Assembly: GCA_013001595.1 (NCBI GenBank)
Contig: JABDMH010000046.1
Coordinates: 62,001-126,000, forward strand
DNA: 64,000 nt
Origin: Saprospiraceae bacterium
GTDB lineage: Bacteria; Bacteroidota; Bacteroidia; Chitinophagales; Saprospiraceae
Direction of reading: 5' to 3'
Shown: one piece after another, positions 19,836 to 29,165 of the stretch
How the letters are laid out: the number at the start of each line of letters is the position of its first letter
Position numbering within the stretch: position 1 is the stretch's first letter
The notes under the pieces: model-generated
Seen by the model: the letters and a program-made list of their open reading frames with translations, nothing else
Told to the model about the DNA's origin: nothing
The model's database searches: none
Made by a program: the position numbers and the translations under genes

Positions 19836-20990
19836 ATGAGTAGAAAATTACGCATGGGCATGATCGGTGGAGGTCGGGGTGCCTTTATTGGAGGTGTACA
19901 CCGCATCGCTGCCGCCATAGATGGACAAATCGAACTTGTAGCTGGGGCCCTACATGTTGATCCCGAAATTGCCCTGCTTTCTGGTCAAGATTTATTTCTC
20001 AAACCTGAACGAACCTATCGGACCTATGTAGAGATGTTTGAAAAGGAAAGTCAGCTCAATCCAGATGAACGGATGGACTTCGTGTCTATAGTGACGCCAA
20101 ATCATGTGCATTTCGATCCAGCGAAAAGAGCTCTGGAAAATGGATTTCATGTGGTCTGTGAGAAGCCACTTTCCTTTAATCTCGACGAAGCAAAACAACT
20201 GCAGGATCTGGTGCATCAAAAGAATCTGATTTTCGCCCTTACCCATACCTATACTGGGTATCCCATGATTAAGCAGGCTCGAGAAATGTTGACTACCGGT
20301 GTCTTCGGTAAATTAAGAAAGGTCATTGTGGAATACCCGCAAGGGTGGCTCTCTACTCCGCTGGAAAAAACAGGCCAGCAGCAAGCATCTTGGCGCACTG
20401 ATCCTAAGAAGTCGGGAAAAGCTGGGGCAGTTGGCGACATCGGTACGCATGCTGAAAATCTAGCCGAAACAATCACCGGTCTGAAGATTACCGAAGTCTC
20501 AGCTGACGTGACCACTTTTGTGGATGGCCGTCTATTAGATGACGATGCCAATGTCCTCATACGGTTTGACAATGGTGCCAAGGGCGTACTGCATTGCAGT
20601 CAAATAGCTGCTGGAGAGGAAAATGCGCTGAACATCCGGGTCTACGGTGAAAAAGGTGGCATCGAATGGCATCAACACGATCCAAATACCATGTACGTCA
20701 AATGGCTAGATAAACCAATGCAAGTGTATCGAACCGGACAAGGATACATGGGGGCTTCCGCCCAAGCGCACACTCGTGTACCTGCTGGTCATCCCGAAGG
20801 ATATTTAGAAGCTTTTGGAAACATCTATCGAGACTTTGCCAAGGTGCTGCAAGCTAAATTGGATGGGAGCGAAGCAGATCCCCTACACATAGATTTTCCC
20901 ACAGTAGATGATGGAGTCCGTGGCATGCAATTTATTGATGCAGTCATAGAATCTGGAGAAAACAATGCAGCCTGGACATCCTTACACTAA
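19836..20990 (+). CDS. Gfo/Idh/MocA family oxidoreductase
   Basis: The N-terminal Rossmann motif GMIGGGRGAFIGGVHRIAA binds NAD(P); EKPLSFN supplies the family Lys-Pro; the C-terminal alpha/beta domain includes GDIGTHAENLAETITG with the substrate-site Asp/His pair. At 384 residues it has normal length. Family members oxidise sugars, inositols or sugar phosphates. The next gene, 62 bases downstream, is a TIM-barrel sugar isomerase/epimerase, a frequent partner. With the nearby DUF1080 gene this resembles sets that make or break 3-keto sugars, though the DUF1080 gene is broken. Confidence 0.92.
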   Translation: MSRKLRMGMIGGGRGAFIGGVHRIAAAIDGQIELVAGALHVDPEIALLSGQDLFLKPERTYRTYVEMFEKESQLNPDERMDFVSIVTPNHVHFDPAKRALENGFHVVCEKPLSFNLDEAKQLQDLVHQKNLIFALTHTYTGYPMIKQAREMLTTGVFGKLRKVIVEYPQGWLSTPLEKTGQQQASWRTDPKKSGKAGAVGDIGTHAENLAETITGLKITEVSADVTTFVDGRLLDDDANVLIRFDNGAKGVLHCSQIAAGEENALNIRVYGEKGGIEWHQHDPNTMYVKWLDKPMQVYRTGQGYMGASAQAHTRVPAGHPEGYLEAFGNIYRDFAKVLQAKLDGSEADPLHIDFPTVDDGVRGMQFIDAVIESGENNAAWTSLH

Positions 20991-21052
20991 CTAGTGGACG
21001 GTAAAACCCAGTGTAATGAAATTAATGAATCAGAAATAAATAGTTTGATCAA

Positions 21053-22108
21053 ATGAAAAACATCAGAGGACCGGCCGTCTTTCTGGCTCAATTTGCGGGA
21101 GATGAAGCACCTTATAATAGCCTGGAGGGATTGTGTAAATGGGCGGCTGATTTCGGCTATATCGGAGTGCAAATACCTACGTGGGACGGACGCATCATTG
21201 ACTTGCAAAAGGCAGGCGAAAGCAAAGACTATTGCGACGACTTCAAGGGCCGTGCCACGGAGTGCGGCATAGAAATTACGGAGCTATCAACTCACCTACA
21301 AGGGCAGTTGGTGGCTGTGCACCCTGCATATGATGTCATGTTTGATGGTTTTGCTCCGCCCGAAGTACGCAATAATCCAACTGCCAGAACGGACTGGGCA
21401 GTGCAGCAATTGAAATATGCTGCACAAGCCAGTAGACATATGGGTATTGATGTCCACGCTTCATTCACTGGTTCTCTAATTTGGCATACGGTTTATCCCT
21501 GGCCTCAGCGCCCCCAGGGTTTGGTAGAAACGGCCTTTAAAGAGCTGGCCAACCGCTGGGTACCAATCCTCGATCACTTTGATGAGTTGGGTGTAGATGT
21601 TTGCTATGAAGTGCATCCAGGTGAAGATGTACATGATGGGGTCACCTTCGAGATGTTTAAGGCGGCCACCAACAATCACCCCCGTGCAAACTTACTCTAT
21701 GATCCGAGTCACTTTGTATTGCAACAGCTTGACTATCTTGCTTTTATCGACATCTACCATGAGCATATAAAAATGTTTCATGTAAAAGATGCAGAATTCA
21801 ACCCATCCGGCAGAGTAGGTGTCTACGGTGGCTACCAGGATTGGGCAGATCGAGCAGGAAGATTCCGCTCACTGGGCGATGGGCAAGTTGACTTCAAAGC
21901 GATCTTTAGTAAACTCGCTCAATATGATTATGATGGGTGGGCAGTTTTGGAGTGGGAATGCTGCATTAAGGATGGCGACCAAGGAGCCAAAGAAGGAGCC
22001 ACCTTCATCAAAGACCATATGATAAAAGTCACAGAGAAGGCTTTTGATGATTTCGCCGGAGGCGATCCTGATGAGCAGCTAAACCGTAGTATCATCGGTC
22101 TGTCATAA
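21053..22108 (+). CDS. Sugar phosphate isomerase/epimerase (xylose isomerase-like TIM barrel)
   Basis: A 351-residue TIM-barrel protein of the AP_endonuc_2 family (IolE/IolI-like). Metal-site residues are seen in VCYEVHPGED (Glu and His), LLYDPSHF (Asp and His), MFHVKDAEF (His, Asp) and AVLEWECC (Glu). It probably isomerises or epimerises a keto sugar made by the dehydrogenase encoded just upstream; substrate unknown. It has no signal peptide and should be cytoplasmic. The two genes are likely one operon. Confidence 0.9.
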   Translation: MKNIRGPAVFLAQFAGDEAPYNSLEGLCKWAADFGYIGVQIPTWDGRIIDLQKAGESKDYCDDFKGRATECGIEITELSTHLQGQLVAVHPAYDVMFDGFAPPEVRNNPTARTDWAVQQLKYAAQASRHMGIDVHASFTGSLIWHTVYPWPQRPQGLVETAFKELANRWVPILDHFDELGVDVCYEVHPGEDVHDGVTFEMFKAATNNHPRANLLYDPSHFVLQQLDYLAFIDIYHEHIKMFHVKDAEFNPSGRVGVYGGYQDWADRAGRFRSLGDGQVDFKAIFSKLAQYDYDGWAVLEWECCIKDGDQGAKEGATFIKDHMIKVTEKAFDDFAGGDPDEQLNRSIIGLS

Positions 22109-22118
22109 TAGCCAACCA

Positions 22119-22150
22119 CAGCTGGAAAATAGTTATCTCAGCTGGAAAAT
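22119..22150 (+). promoter_or_regulatory. Direct repeat CAGCTGGAAAAT, candidate regulator sites
   Basis: CAGCTGGAAAAT occurs at 22119-22130 and again at 22139-22150, exactly 20 bp apart, so the copies lie on the same face of the helix about two turns apart. The downstream copy covers the -33 position of the promoter below. This is the usual placement of activator or repressor half-sites. Confidence 0.55.
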
Positions 22151-22173
22151 CGCAGGGACTAAGCCTATATTTG
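22142..22173 (+). promoter_or_regulatory. Putative promoter of the TonB receptor gene
   Basis: TATATTTG at 22166-22173 fits the Bacteroidota -7 consensus TAnnTTTG exactly; CTG at 22142-22144 stands 21 bases upstream in the -33 position. Transcription would start near 22179-22180. That leaves only five bases before the ATG at 22185, so the ATG at 22206 is the better start. Confidence 0.55.
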
Positions 22174-22205
22174 TCTGCCAAAGAATGCGTTTTAAAAAGA
22201 CCGAT

Positions 22206-24518
22206 ATGCAGGCCAAAGAAATACTTCTATTTCTCATCGTCCATTCCACCGTGATCGCCCAAATCGATGATTTAGGTCTCAGCGGTAAGATCTTGGACGA
22301 GGTCGACGGCCTTCCTGTCATAGGAGCCACTGTCCAGCTAAGCACTGATGAACAACAAATCTATCAGATTGGCACAGATACCAGTGGTGCTTTTGTCTTT
22401 GATGGTCTAAGAGCTGGTCGCTATAATCTGCAGATAAATTCCATTGGTTATCAGACCAAGATTTTAGCGGAAGTGGAAGTGACCAGTGGCGTGCCGCGCT
22501 ATGAAATCATCAGATTACGACCTACACCCATTGATGTTGATCAGGTGGTGGTAAAGGCCGAATCTCGATCCAGGGCAAATAGTGCCCTAACCAGCATCCA
22601 TACCCTAACCATTGAAGAAACTTTCCGATTTCCGGGCACATTCTATGATCCAGCGAGATTAGCTACCCATTTCGCGGGTGTGGTCAGCATGAATGACCAA
22701 GCCAATAATATTGTGATCAGGGGCAATTCTCCCAATGCGATGGGATGGTACTTGGAGGGTATGGAAATTGTCAACCCAAATCATACTAGCAACGCAGGCA
22801 CCGTAAACGATCGACCCACCCAAAGTGGGGGTGGAGTGAATATACTAAGTGCACAGATGCTTGATAATACGTCGTTTCTCAAGGGTCCTTTTCCAGCGTA
22901 CTACGGCAATGCCCTCTCCGGTGTTATGGATATGCGCATGCGAGAGGGCGCTCGTGATGGCCTACATTTTACGGGTCAGATTGGTCTTTTGGGCATAGAT
23001 GCAGCGTTGGAAGGACCGATGGGTCAAAGCAAAGACGCCTCCTATCTAGTCAATTATCGCTATTCGACCCTGGGATTGCTTTCTTCTATGGGCGTTGATC
23101 TGAGCGACGAAGTCATCAGCTTTCAAGATCTATCATTCCACCTCAAGTGGCCAGTCGGTAAAGCTGGATCCGTTTCTTTCTTTGGCATGGGAGGAAACAG
23201 CAGCAATGTTTTTGAAACCAAGGTTCCCGGTGAATGGGAAGAATTTAAGGACAGACAAGACATAGAATTCTCTTCCCGCATGGGTGCCCTAGGCCTAAGT
23301 CTACGCACTGGTCAATGGACTGCTACACTAATGTACAGTGGCAACCGTCATGAACGCTATTCCGAACTATATGATATGGACGGATCTTCCATGCGGTTTG
23401 AAGATGATCTGAGTGCAGAAAACCGACTAGGCCTACATGTGCAGCGAAGATTCGTTACCGCCTCGGGGTTTGTGGACATCGGTACTCGTGTCAATCGAAT
23501 CAGCTACGATGTAAAATATGCCTACGCCTTACGTAATGAGTCAGTGGATGATCAGCAAAGCAGTTGGTTGTTTCAACCGTACATCGATTCCAAGTGGACG
23601 CTTAATTCTCGACTTTCCCTTCAAGCAGGTATGCATAGTTCTGTATTCTCACTTCTCAACACGGGTATGATCGAGCCTAGGCTGGCATTGAGACAGCGGC
23701 TATCTGCAAAAAATCAAGTGAGCCTAGCATATGGGTTGCAAAGCCGTCTACCGTCCATACAATCCATGTTTTATCGACCATCATTGGTGCAAAACACGGA
23801 CTTGAAGTTGATAAAGACACATCATGTGGTACTCAGCCACGATTATTCCATTTCGTCAGTGTCGAAAATAACTAGTGAAATCTATTATCAACACCTATAT
23901 GATATACCGATCTCCACGGATGAGCAAAGCAGTTATTCCGCATTAAACAGCATCGATGCCGTGGGTTTGCAAACGTTGGAAAGTGAGGGAACCGGAAGAA
24001 ATGTTGGCTTAGAAGTATCTTACCACCATTACCTAGCCAATGCAACTTATTATGAACTGAACGGAACCGTATTCGATTCAAAATATACCGGAGCCGATGG
24101 CATCGAAAGAAATACCAGGTTCAATGGAAGGTTTGGCCTCAATCTCACGGCCGGAAAAGAATACTCTTGGACCAAAACAGATAAAATTAAGACCATTGGA
24201 GTAAATCTACGGATCAGCTATTTCGGAGGATTCTGGACAGGAATCGTAGATGAGGAACAATCTTCATCGGAACTGCGTACTGTATTTAGGGAGGCCGATG
24301 CATACACTCAGCAGCTCCCCGCATTATTTAGAGCGGATGCACGCATATATTATAAACGCATAAAAGCAAAATATACCAGCATACTGGGATTAGATCTTCT
24401 TAACATGACTAACCAGGAAAATGTATCGTATAGATTCTTTGATCCACTTACTGATCAGGTGATGAACCGAAACCAACTTGGTCTTATTCCCAACCTTAGT
24501 TATCGAATTGAATTTTAG
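22206..24518 (+). CDS. TonB-dependent receptor with carboxypeptidase-like N-terminal domain
   Basis: A short signal peptide (MQAKEILLFLIVHSTVIAQ) is followed by a CarboxypepD_reg-like domain (GKILDEVDGLPVIGATVQL), a plug domain (IVIRGNSPNAMGWYLEGMEI, with FPAYYGNALSGVMDMRMR) and a beta-barrel ending in aromatic IEF. At about 770 residues it is shorter than SusC proteins and has no SusD partner nearby, so it is more like a receptor for a metal chelate, vitamin or small glycan. An ATG at 22185 is in frame, but the promoter position favours 22206. The next two genes follow closely. Confidence 0.9.
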   Translation: MQAKEILLFLIVHSTVIAQIDDLGLSGKILDEVDGLPVIGATVQLSTDEQQIYQIGTDTSGAFVFDGLRAGRYNLQINSIGYQTKILAEVEVTSGVPRYEIIRLRPTPIDVDQVVVKAESRSRANSALTSIHTLTIEETFRFPGTFYDPARLATHFAGVVSMNDQANNIVIRGNSPNAMGWYLEGMEIVNPNHTSNAGTVNDRPTQSGGGVNILSAQMLDNTSFLKGPFPAYYGNALSGVMDMRMREGARDGLHFTGQIGLLGIDAALEGPMGQSKDASYLVNYRYSTLGLLSSMGVDLSDEVISFQDLSFHLKWPVGKAGSVSFFGMGGNSSNVFETKVPGEWEEFKDRQDIEFSSRMGALGLSLRTGQWTATLMYSGNRHERYSELYDMDGSSMRFEDDLSAENRLGLHVQRRFVTASGFVDIGTRVNRISYDVKYAYALRNESVDDQQSSWLFQPYIDSKWTLNSRLSLQAGMHSSVFSLLNTGMIEPRLALRQRLSAKNQVSLAYGLQSRLPSIQSMFYRPSLVQNTDLKLIKTHHVVLSHDYSISSVSKITSEIYYQHLYDIPISTDEQSSYSALNSIDAVGLQTLESEGTGRNVGLEVSYHHYLANATYYELNGTVFDSKYTGADGIERNTRFNGRFGLNLTAGKEYSWTKTDKIKTIGVNLRISYFGGFWTGIVDEEQSSSELRTVFREADAYTQQLPALFRADARIYYKRIKAKYTSILGLDLLNMTNQENVSYRFFDPLTDQVMNRNQLGLIPNLSYRIEF

Positions 24519-24522
24519 TGCT

Positions 24523-24894
24523 ATGAAATATCTTCATGTATTGGTTATTATCTTGTTCGTCTTATTTGCCTACTGGCAACTCAATGACGTAGACCCCTAT
24601 TTATGGGTTCCTGTGTATTTGGCTGCGGCACTATGTGCATTTTTGTTTGTAATTAACCGTCCTGTTCCCATCCTACCAATGATCGGTCTGGCCGTTTGTG
24701 TTGTGGGTATGGTTATGCTACTTCCTGATTTCATTCGCTGGGTACAGGGAGGAATGCCGACCATTACCGGATCCATGAAGGCCGAATCACCACATGTAGA
24801 GTTGGTCCGAGAATTTCTTGGTTTTATCATCGCAGGAGGAGCATATTACTATTACATGCAACACATGCGTCGCATTAAGAAAACATTGTTGTAA
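24523..24894 (+). CDS. TMEM220-like small membrane protein
   Basis: About 123 residues with four hydrophobic helices. FAYWQLNDVDPYLWVPVY after the first helix and the later REFLGFIIAGGAYYYY segment match the TMEM220 family, whose function is unknown. The longest frame begins at 24478 inside the TonB receptor gene; the ATG at 24523, four bases after that gene's stop, is the natural start. Its stop and the next start share one base (TAATG). Confidence 0.8.
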   Translation: MKYLHVLVIILFVLFAYWQLNDVDPYLWVPVYLAAALCAFLFVINRPVPILPMIGLAVCVVGMVMLLPDFIRWVQGGMPTITGSMKAESPHVELVREFLGFIIAGGAYYYYMQHMRRIKKTLL

Positions 24895-25679
24895 TGAATT
24901 TTTCAAAAGAGGTTATTGAGGCTAGTAGGGTCACGCCGGTAGTCGTAGACTTTTGGGCGCCTTGGTGCGGGCCCTGTAGGGTACTGGGTCCGGTCATCGA
25001 GGAACTAGCGCAAGAAAACATAGATCGATGGCAATTGGTCAAGGTGAACACTGAGGAATCACCAGAGATTGCTGAGCAATATGCCATTCGCAGCATTCCC
25101 AATGTCAAATTGTTTTCTAATGGAAAGGTGATCGCAGAGTTTGCTGGAGCACTGCCAAAGCACCAAATCGAAGCGTGGCTAAATGAGTACCTACCCACTG
25201 AGGAGACTAAGCAGTGGGAAGAGCTAAAAGAGGCGCTAGAAGGTTTAGATGCTACTGAGCAAAAAGCACAACTCGAGGCGTTCTTGAGCGAGCAACCGAC
25301 GCATGAGGAGGCGCGTCACCTATTGGCAAAATCATGGGCTTTTATAAAAACAGCCAAGGCCATTGAGTTACTAAAGGATGTCAAAATGGCACATCCTCAC
25401 TATGCAACACTCCAAGATCTGAAGGCACTTGAAGAATTAAATGGTCTGGACGAATCAGCAGAGGGCGCGGTATTTACCGCATTGCGTGAGGCAGCCCAAC
25501 AGCTATCTCAAACAGACCTCGATGGTGCAGCACAATCCATCATCAAGGCTGTATCAATGGATAAGGAGGTACAAGATGAACTGCCCCGTAGAGCTGGAGT
25601 GGCTCTGTTTAGATTGCTAGGAGATCACGATGTAGTGACGAAAAAGCATAGACGCACTTTTGATATGTGGCTGTACTAA
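24894..25679 (+). CDS. Thioredoxin-TPR protein (CnoX/YbbN-like)
   Basis: The first 105 residues are a thioredoxin domain with the active site WCGPC (Cys about 25 and 28) and the cis-Pro in RSIPNVKLF. The rest is helical, in the manner of the TPR region of YbbN/CnoX, and ends without membrane anchor. There is no signal peptide, so it is cytoplasmic. YbbN-type proteins hold unfolded proteins and transfer them to chaperones; unlike E. coli CnoX this one keeps both Cys, so redox activity is likely. It is translationally coupled to the TMEM220-like gene. Confidence 0.9.
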   Translation: MNFSKEVIEASRVTPVVVDFWAPWCGPCRVLGPVIEELAQENIDRWQLVKVNTEESPEIAEQYAIRSIPNVKLFSNGKVIAEFAGALPKHQIEAWLNEYLPTEETKQWEELKEALEGLDATEQKAQLEAFLSEQPTHEEARHLLAKSWAFIKTAKAIELLKDVKMAHPHYATLQDLKALEELNGLDESAEGAVFTALREAAQQLSQTDLDGAAQSIIKAVSMDKEVQDELPRRAGVALFRLLGDHDVVTKKHRRTFDMWLY

Positions 25680-25780
25680 AAGGATGAAGCTACCTGCCTT
25701 AAAGATCATTGCTTATGCTAATCCCTTTCAGCCGAACACGAATGATCAATCTCAAAAGTTTCACCATATCAGGCTTTTGG

Positions 25781-26426
25781 TCAGAAAGGTTTAGCAGTAC
25801 CATCTTTAGGCAAATAGTTGGCTGGTGCATTATGGGCGAAATGATATCCGATCAGATTACGGTTATTGCGAAGTGGTTGCACTTGATTTCTACACCGCTC
25901 GTCTACAGCCTCCTTAAAGGAATCACTGAACACATCTGGTATGCCAGATCCAGCCAATGTATTGCTTAGGGACTTCCAAGAAAATGGTAAAAGGGTACTC
26001 CAATGACACGTAGTGTTCCGCATGCCATTCGGGTGCCCGAGTCACTAGATTTTCACGAGTGTGGGGTTTATCTCCGATCGTAGATGGATCGATGGCCACT
26101 GGGCAAATGCTAGGAGGTAAGTATGTAAATCCCAGATCTATGTGCCGCTGCTTTACCGACTTTCGCCACTATTCAGTACTCCTATATTTCTCCTGTCTAT
26201 TCCATGGCATATGCCGACCATCACTATAATGCAACATACCCCTCATGCGAAAGGGTCTGCCATCGGGATCTATGATTTGCCATCATAGTGTATCTCAAGG
26301 GACCGGTTTTTTCCGGCTCGTACAAATGGATGGTCATTGAAACGTACAACAAACCAGCAGCAGCCAGAATAGGCGGCGACCAAGAACATGGAGACAAAAA
26401 CAGAACATCTTATTTAGAGACTTCAT
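25781..26426 (-). pseudogene. Decayed agarase-like glycoside hydrolase
   Basis: Pieces of one secreted glycosidase can be read in order on the minus strand: a signal-like start (MKSLNKMFCFCLHVLG, from 26426), FNDHPFVRAGKNRSLEIHYDG after a frameshift near 26340, IDPDGRPFRMRGMLHYSDG after another near 26275, a TAG inside STE-W at about 26172, IDLGFTYLPP, EYPFTIFLEVPKQY, and after a third shift near 25937 GSGIPDVFSDSFKEAVDERC and NNRNLIGYHFAHNAP, ending at a stop at 25781. The PDVF and LIGYHF-H-N blocks are those of agarase-like TIM-barrel enzymes. It starts six bases after the stop of the upstream gene, so it was once in an operon with it. Confidence 0.75.
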
Positions 26427-26431
26427 CACGG

Positions 26432-27652
26432 TTACTTAAGTTTGGTCACGATCACTGACGCAGTTTCCAACGTTTTATGTACGGGACACTTATTGGCGAT
26501 CTCCAGCATTCTCTGTGCCTGTTTTTCATCAAGATTACCTGTCCACTCTATCTGCCGTTCTAGCCGGTCGATCTTTGATCCTTGTGCATGTTCATCTGAA
26601 CAGGTCTCGCAATCTTCCGCATGGATTTTGTCGTGCTGTACATGCACATGAATGTCTCCCGCCGGCCACTTTTTTCTGTTGGTATACATACGCAAGGTCA
26701 TCGCAGTGCACGTAGCTAGGCCAGCTGAAAGCAATTCGTAGGGGGAAGGGCCGTAGTCATTACCACCTATTGACTCGGGTTCATCTGCCGTCAGATAGTG
26801 TTGTCCAGCCCGAACGGCAGTGGTGAATTTATCCTCTTCTTCCAACCTGGCCACCACTTGTTGATCCGTCTTTAGATCTATCTGGTCGGGATGGGGCAGA
26901 TATCGTTTAGCCCAGGTCGCAATTACTTCACCGACATACTTTGAGTCAGACTTATCCGTCAATATATGATCAGCTCCATCGAGCGACACAAAGCTTTTTG
27001 GATGGAGAGCGGCTTGATAAATTGACTTAGCGTTTTCGATGCCAACCACTTTGTCCTGTGGTGAGTGCAAAATCAGTAAAGACTTACGTAAGTTCTTAAT
27101 GAGGTAGTTCAGGTCTCTATCTCGTAGGTCTTCAACAAATTGCTTGCTAATGGTGAAAAGCCTGCCACCAATAGACACTTGGGCGGCTCCCCGATTTTCA
27201 ATTTCGTCTAGTGCATCCTTCATCATGTTGGTGACATGTGCTGGATTTGCAGGAGATCCGATGGTTGCAATACCGCAGACACTGTCTAATCTGCTTCCTG
27301 CCACCAAGGCTGCCGCTCCACCCAGGGAATGCCCCACCAGCAGCGATGGAGCCTCATAAGTATCAGCTAGATAGGCTGCTGCTGCAAGGACATCTGTAAT
27401 GTTGGTCGAAAAATTGGACTCCACAAACTCACCATCACTGTCGCCCAACCCTTGGAAATCGAAACGGAGGACCGCAATTCCCTGGGATGCAAGCGACCTG
27501 GAGATGTTTCGCACCGCAGCCAAGTTCTTGTTGCATGTAAAGCAATGTGCAAAAATGGCATACGCAAATGGACGTTGATCAGGAGGATGCTCCATTCTCG
27601 CTGCCAAGGTATTCCCATCGTGGTTGACAAAACTTATTTTCTCCGATTTCAT
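26432..27652 (-). CDS. Alpha/beta hydrolase fused to an OsmC peroxidase domain
   Basis: Residues 1-255 form an alpha/beta hydrolase with nucleophile Ser109 in GHSLGG and likely acid/base residues in LHSPQDKVVG and DGADHIL. Residues 270-406 form an OsmC/Ohr-like domain with the two redox Cys in GLATCTAMTLRMYTNRK and NKCPVHKTLE. OsmC proteins reduce organic hydroperoxides with paired Cys. This fusion is known in many bacteria and is thought to detoxify lipid hydroperoxides, the hydrolase perhaps releasing the acyl chain; that role is inference. An inserted CETCSDEHAQGSK segment adds two more Cys. No signal peptide. Confidence 0.92.
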   Translation of the reverse strand: MKSEKISFVNHDGNTLAARMEHPPDQRPFAYAIFAHCFTCNKNLAAVRNISRSLASQGIAVLRFDFQGLGDSDGEFVESNFSTNITDVLAAAAYLADTYEAPSLLVGHSLGGAAALVAGSRLDSVCGIATIGSPANPAHVTNMMKDALDEIENRGAAQVSIGGRLFTISKQFVEDLRDRDLNYLIKNLRKSLLILHSPQDKVVGIENAKSIYQAALHPKSFVSLDGADHILTDKSDSKYVGEVIATWAKRYLPHPDQIDLKTDQQVVARLEEEDKFTTAVRAGQHYLTADEPESIGGNDYGPSPYELLSAGLATCTAMTLRMYTNRKKWPAGDIHVHVQHDKIHAEDCETCSDEHAQGSKIDRLERQIEWTGNLDEKQAQRMLEIANKCPVHKTLETASVIVTKLK

Positions 27653-27941
27653 ATTTTCAGTTTTACATCTACAATCTCGGTAGACTTATAGACGATGGCT
27701 AAATGCTAACCCCCTCAAATTAGCACCTATTGTGCACATACTTGATCTGCACGCTCTTAGTGTATCATATTGTCAGCATATGCACAGTTTTTGATAGTTG
27801 ACTTGTGCCGTATCAAATCGTTGATGCCGATAGAAGCATCGATGGAACCAAGATCGAGCATTGTTTTTCTCTCACTTACAGACTATTGGTACTGGAAAGT
27901 TGCCAAACCACCATTGGTACTTTGGCGCCCTTCTAGAACAC

Positions 27942-28220
27942 TCACAAATCCCTTACAATGATAAAATCTTGATGGATTTCATGGGGGATATATGAATGGT
28001 CCACCTTCTCTACTCGGGCATGTTTTGGGCCGGAATGGCACCAAGACAATAATCTCTCTAGGGCATTCTCCTCACCAAAGGCTTGCAATCGAACACTTTC
28101 ATCGGGCTCGTTTTTTACCCATCCTGTCACACCCAGCTCTCTGGCTTTGAGTTGTGTACTTCCACGAAACCAAACCCCTTGCACCTTCCCTGAAATACGT
28201 GCGGATAGGCCCTTTTGCAT
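27942..28220 (-). CDS. Acylphosphatase
   Basis: A 92-residue acylphosphatase, which hydrolyses carboxyl-phosphate bonds. The substrate-binding Arg19 is in GVWFRGST and catalytic Asn37 in GWVKNEPDESV, both at the family positions. It is three bases downstream of the lpxD-like gene and ends the phosphorylase-lpxD-acylphosphatase operon. Confidence 0.93.
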   Translation of the reverse strand: MQKGLSARISGKVQGVWFRGSTQLKARELGVTGWVKNEPDESVRLQAFGEENALERLLSWCHSGPKHARVEKVDHSYIPHEIHQDFIIVRDL

Positions 28221-28223
28221 CTC

Positions 28224-29147
28224 CTAGTCTCCTTTAGATTTCAAGAGGTTTCTAACCGCCACAATTTGCTTGAATTTCTGATGTGTTTCTTCGGCCGGCA
28301 TTCCAAAGTAACTCTTATCTCCATCAAGGCTGCGTACTACCCCTGCTTTTGCCAAGATAATGGCACGATCACCAATGGTGATGTTGTTTCCTATGCCTGC
28401 TTGGCCATATACCTTTACATGATTGCCGATCTGAGCTTTGCCCCCTACACCCACTTGACCTGCCAGCAAACAGTGTTTGCCCAAGACCGCTCCGTGACCA
28501 ATGTGTACCTGAGAATCAAGCTTGCTCCCTGCTCCAATGACCGTAGCTCCAGAAACACCTTTATTAATACTGCAGCATGCACCGATGAACACGTCGTTTT
28601 CAATAATCACTTCCCCGCCACTGCACCATTTATCGAAACGCCCTTCACGTTCCTTGAAATAAAAGGCATCCGTGCCGATCATCGTGCCAGCTTGAATGAC
28701 CACCCGATCGCCAATGGTAGTGTGGTTTCCAATGTAACAATTACCCTGAATGTGACAGTCCTTGCCAATACTTACATGATGACCTACGACGACTTGTGGT
28801 TCTATTGTGCTGGAGGGATGAATGGTCGCAGTAGCAGATATTAGATGAGTAAGTGGCTGAAATGGACGGTGTTCTCTAACCAAGGTATCGTACACATCAA
28901 ATGGAGAATCCACGACGAGCAATGTCTTTCCATCAGGACATGGCACTTCCTTATCTATCAAGATAATGGTCGCCGCAGAAGACAAGCTGGCCTTGTAATA
29001 TTTCTCAATGTCTACAAAAGTGATATCTCCGGGCTCAACCTTATGTATCTCATTGATACCATGAGCGTATCGTTGAGCATCACCCAAAAGGATTGCATTA
29101 AACCTTTTAGCCAATTCGGCTACTGAGAGGGGAGCAGGAAACCGCAT
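28224..29147 (-). CDS. lpxD: LpxD-like UDP-3-O-acyl-glucosamine N-acyltransferase
   Basis: The N-terminal part (SVAELAKRFNAILLGD, EPGDITFVDIEKYY) is the LpxD uridine-binding domain, followed by a left-handed beta helix built of hexapeptide repeats (VVVGHHVSIGKDCHIQG, HTTIGDRVVIQAG, AVLGKHCLLAGQVGVGG). The catalytic His is probably in the QVHIGHGAVLG turn. LpxD adds the N-linked hydroxyacyl chain in lipid A synthesis on the cytoplasmic side of the inner membrane. At 307 residues it is about 30 short of the E. coli enzyme, lacking the C-terminal helices; a second lpxD may exist elsewhere, as is common in Bacteroidota, so this could be the paralogue. Confidence 0.85.
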   Translation of the reverse strand: MRFPAPLSVAELAKRFNAILLGDAQRYAHGINEIHKVEPGDITFVDIEKYYKASLSSAATIILIDKEVPCPDGKTLLVVDSPFDVYDTLVREHRPFQPLTHLISATATIHPSSTIEPQVVVGHHVSIGKDCHIQGNCYIGNHTTIGDRVVIQAGTMIGTDAFYFKEREGRFDKWCSGGEVIIENDVFIGACCSINKGVSGATVIGAGSKLDSQVHIGHGAVLGKHCLLAGQVGVGGKAQIGNHVKVYGQAGIGNNITIGDRAIILAKAGVVRSLDGDKSYFGMPAEETHQKFKQIVAVRNLLKSKGD

Positions 29148-29165
29148 ACGTAAAAATAGCCACAG

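Noticed and set aside
28215-28844. Plus-strand 209-codon frame opposite the lpxD gene
   Set aside because: Exactly antiparallel to a hexapeptide-repeat gene, where long antisense frames are common; the minus strand is clearly coding.
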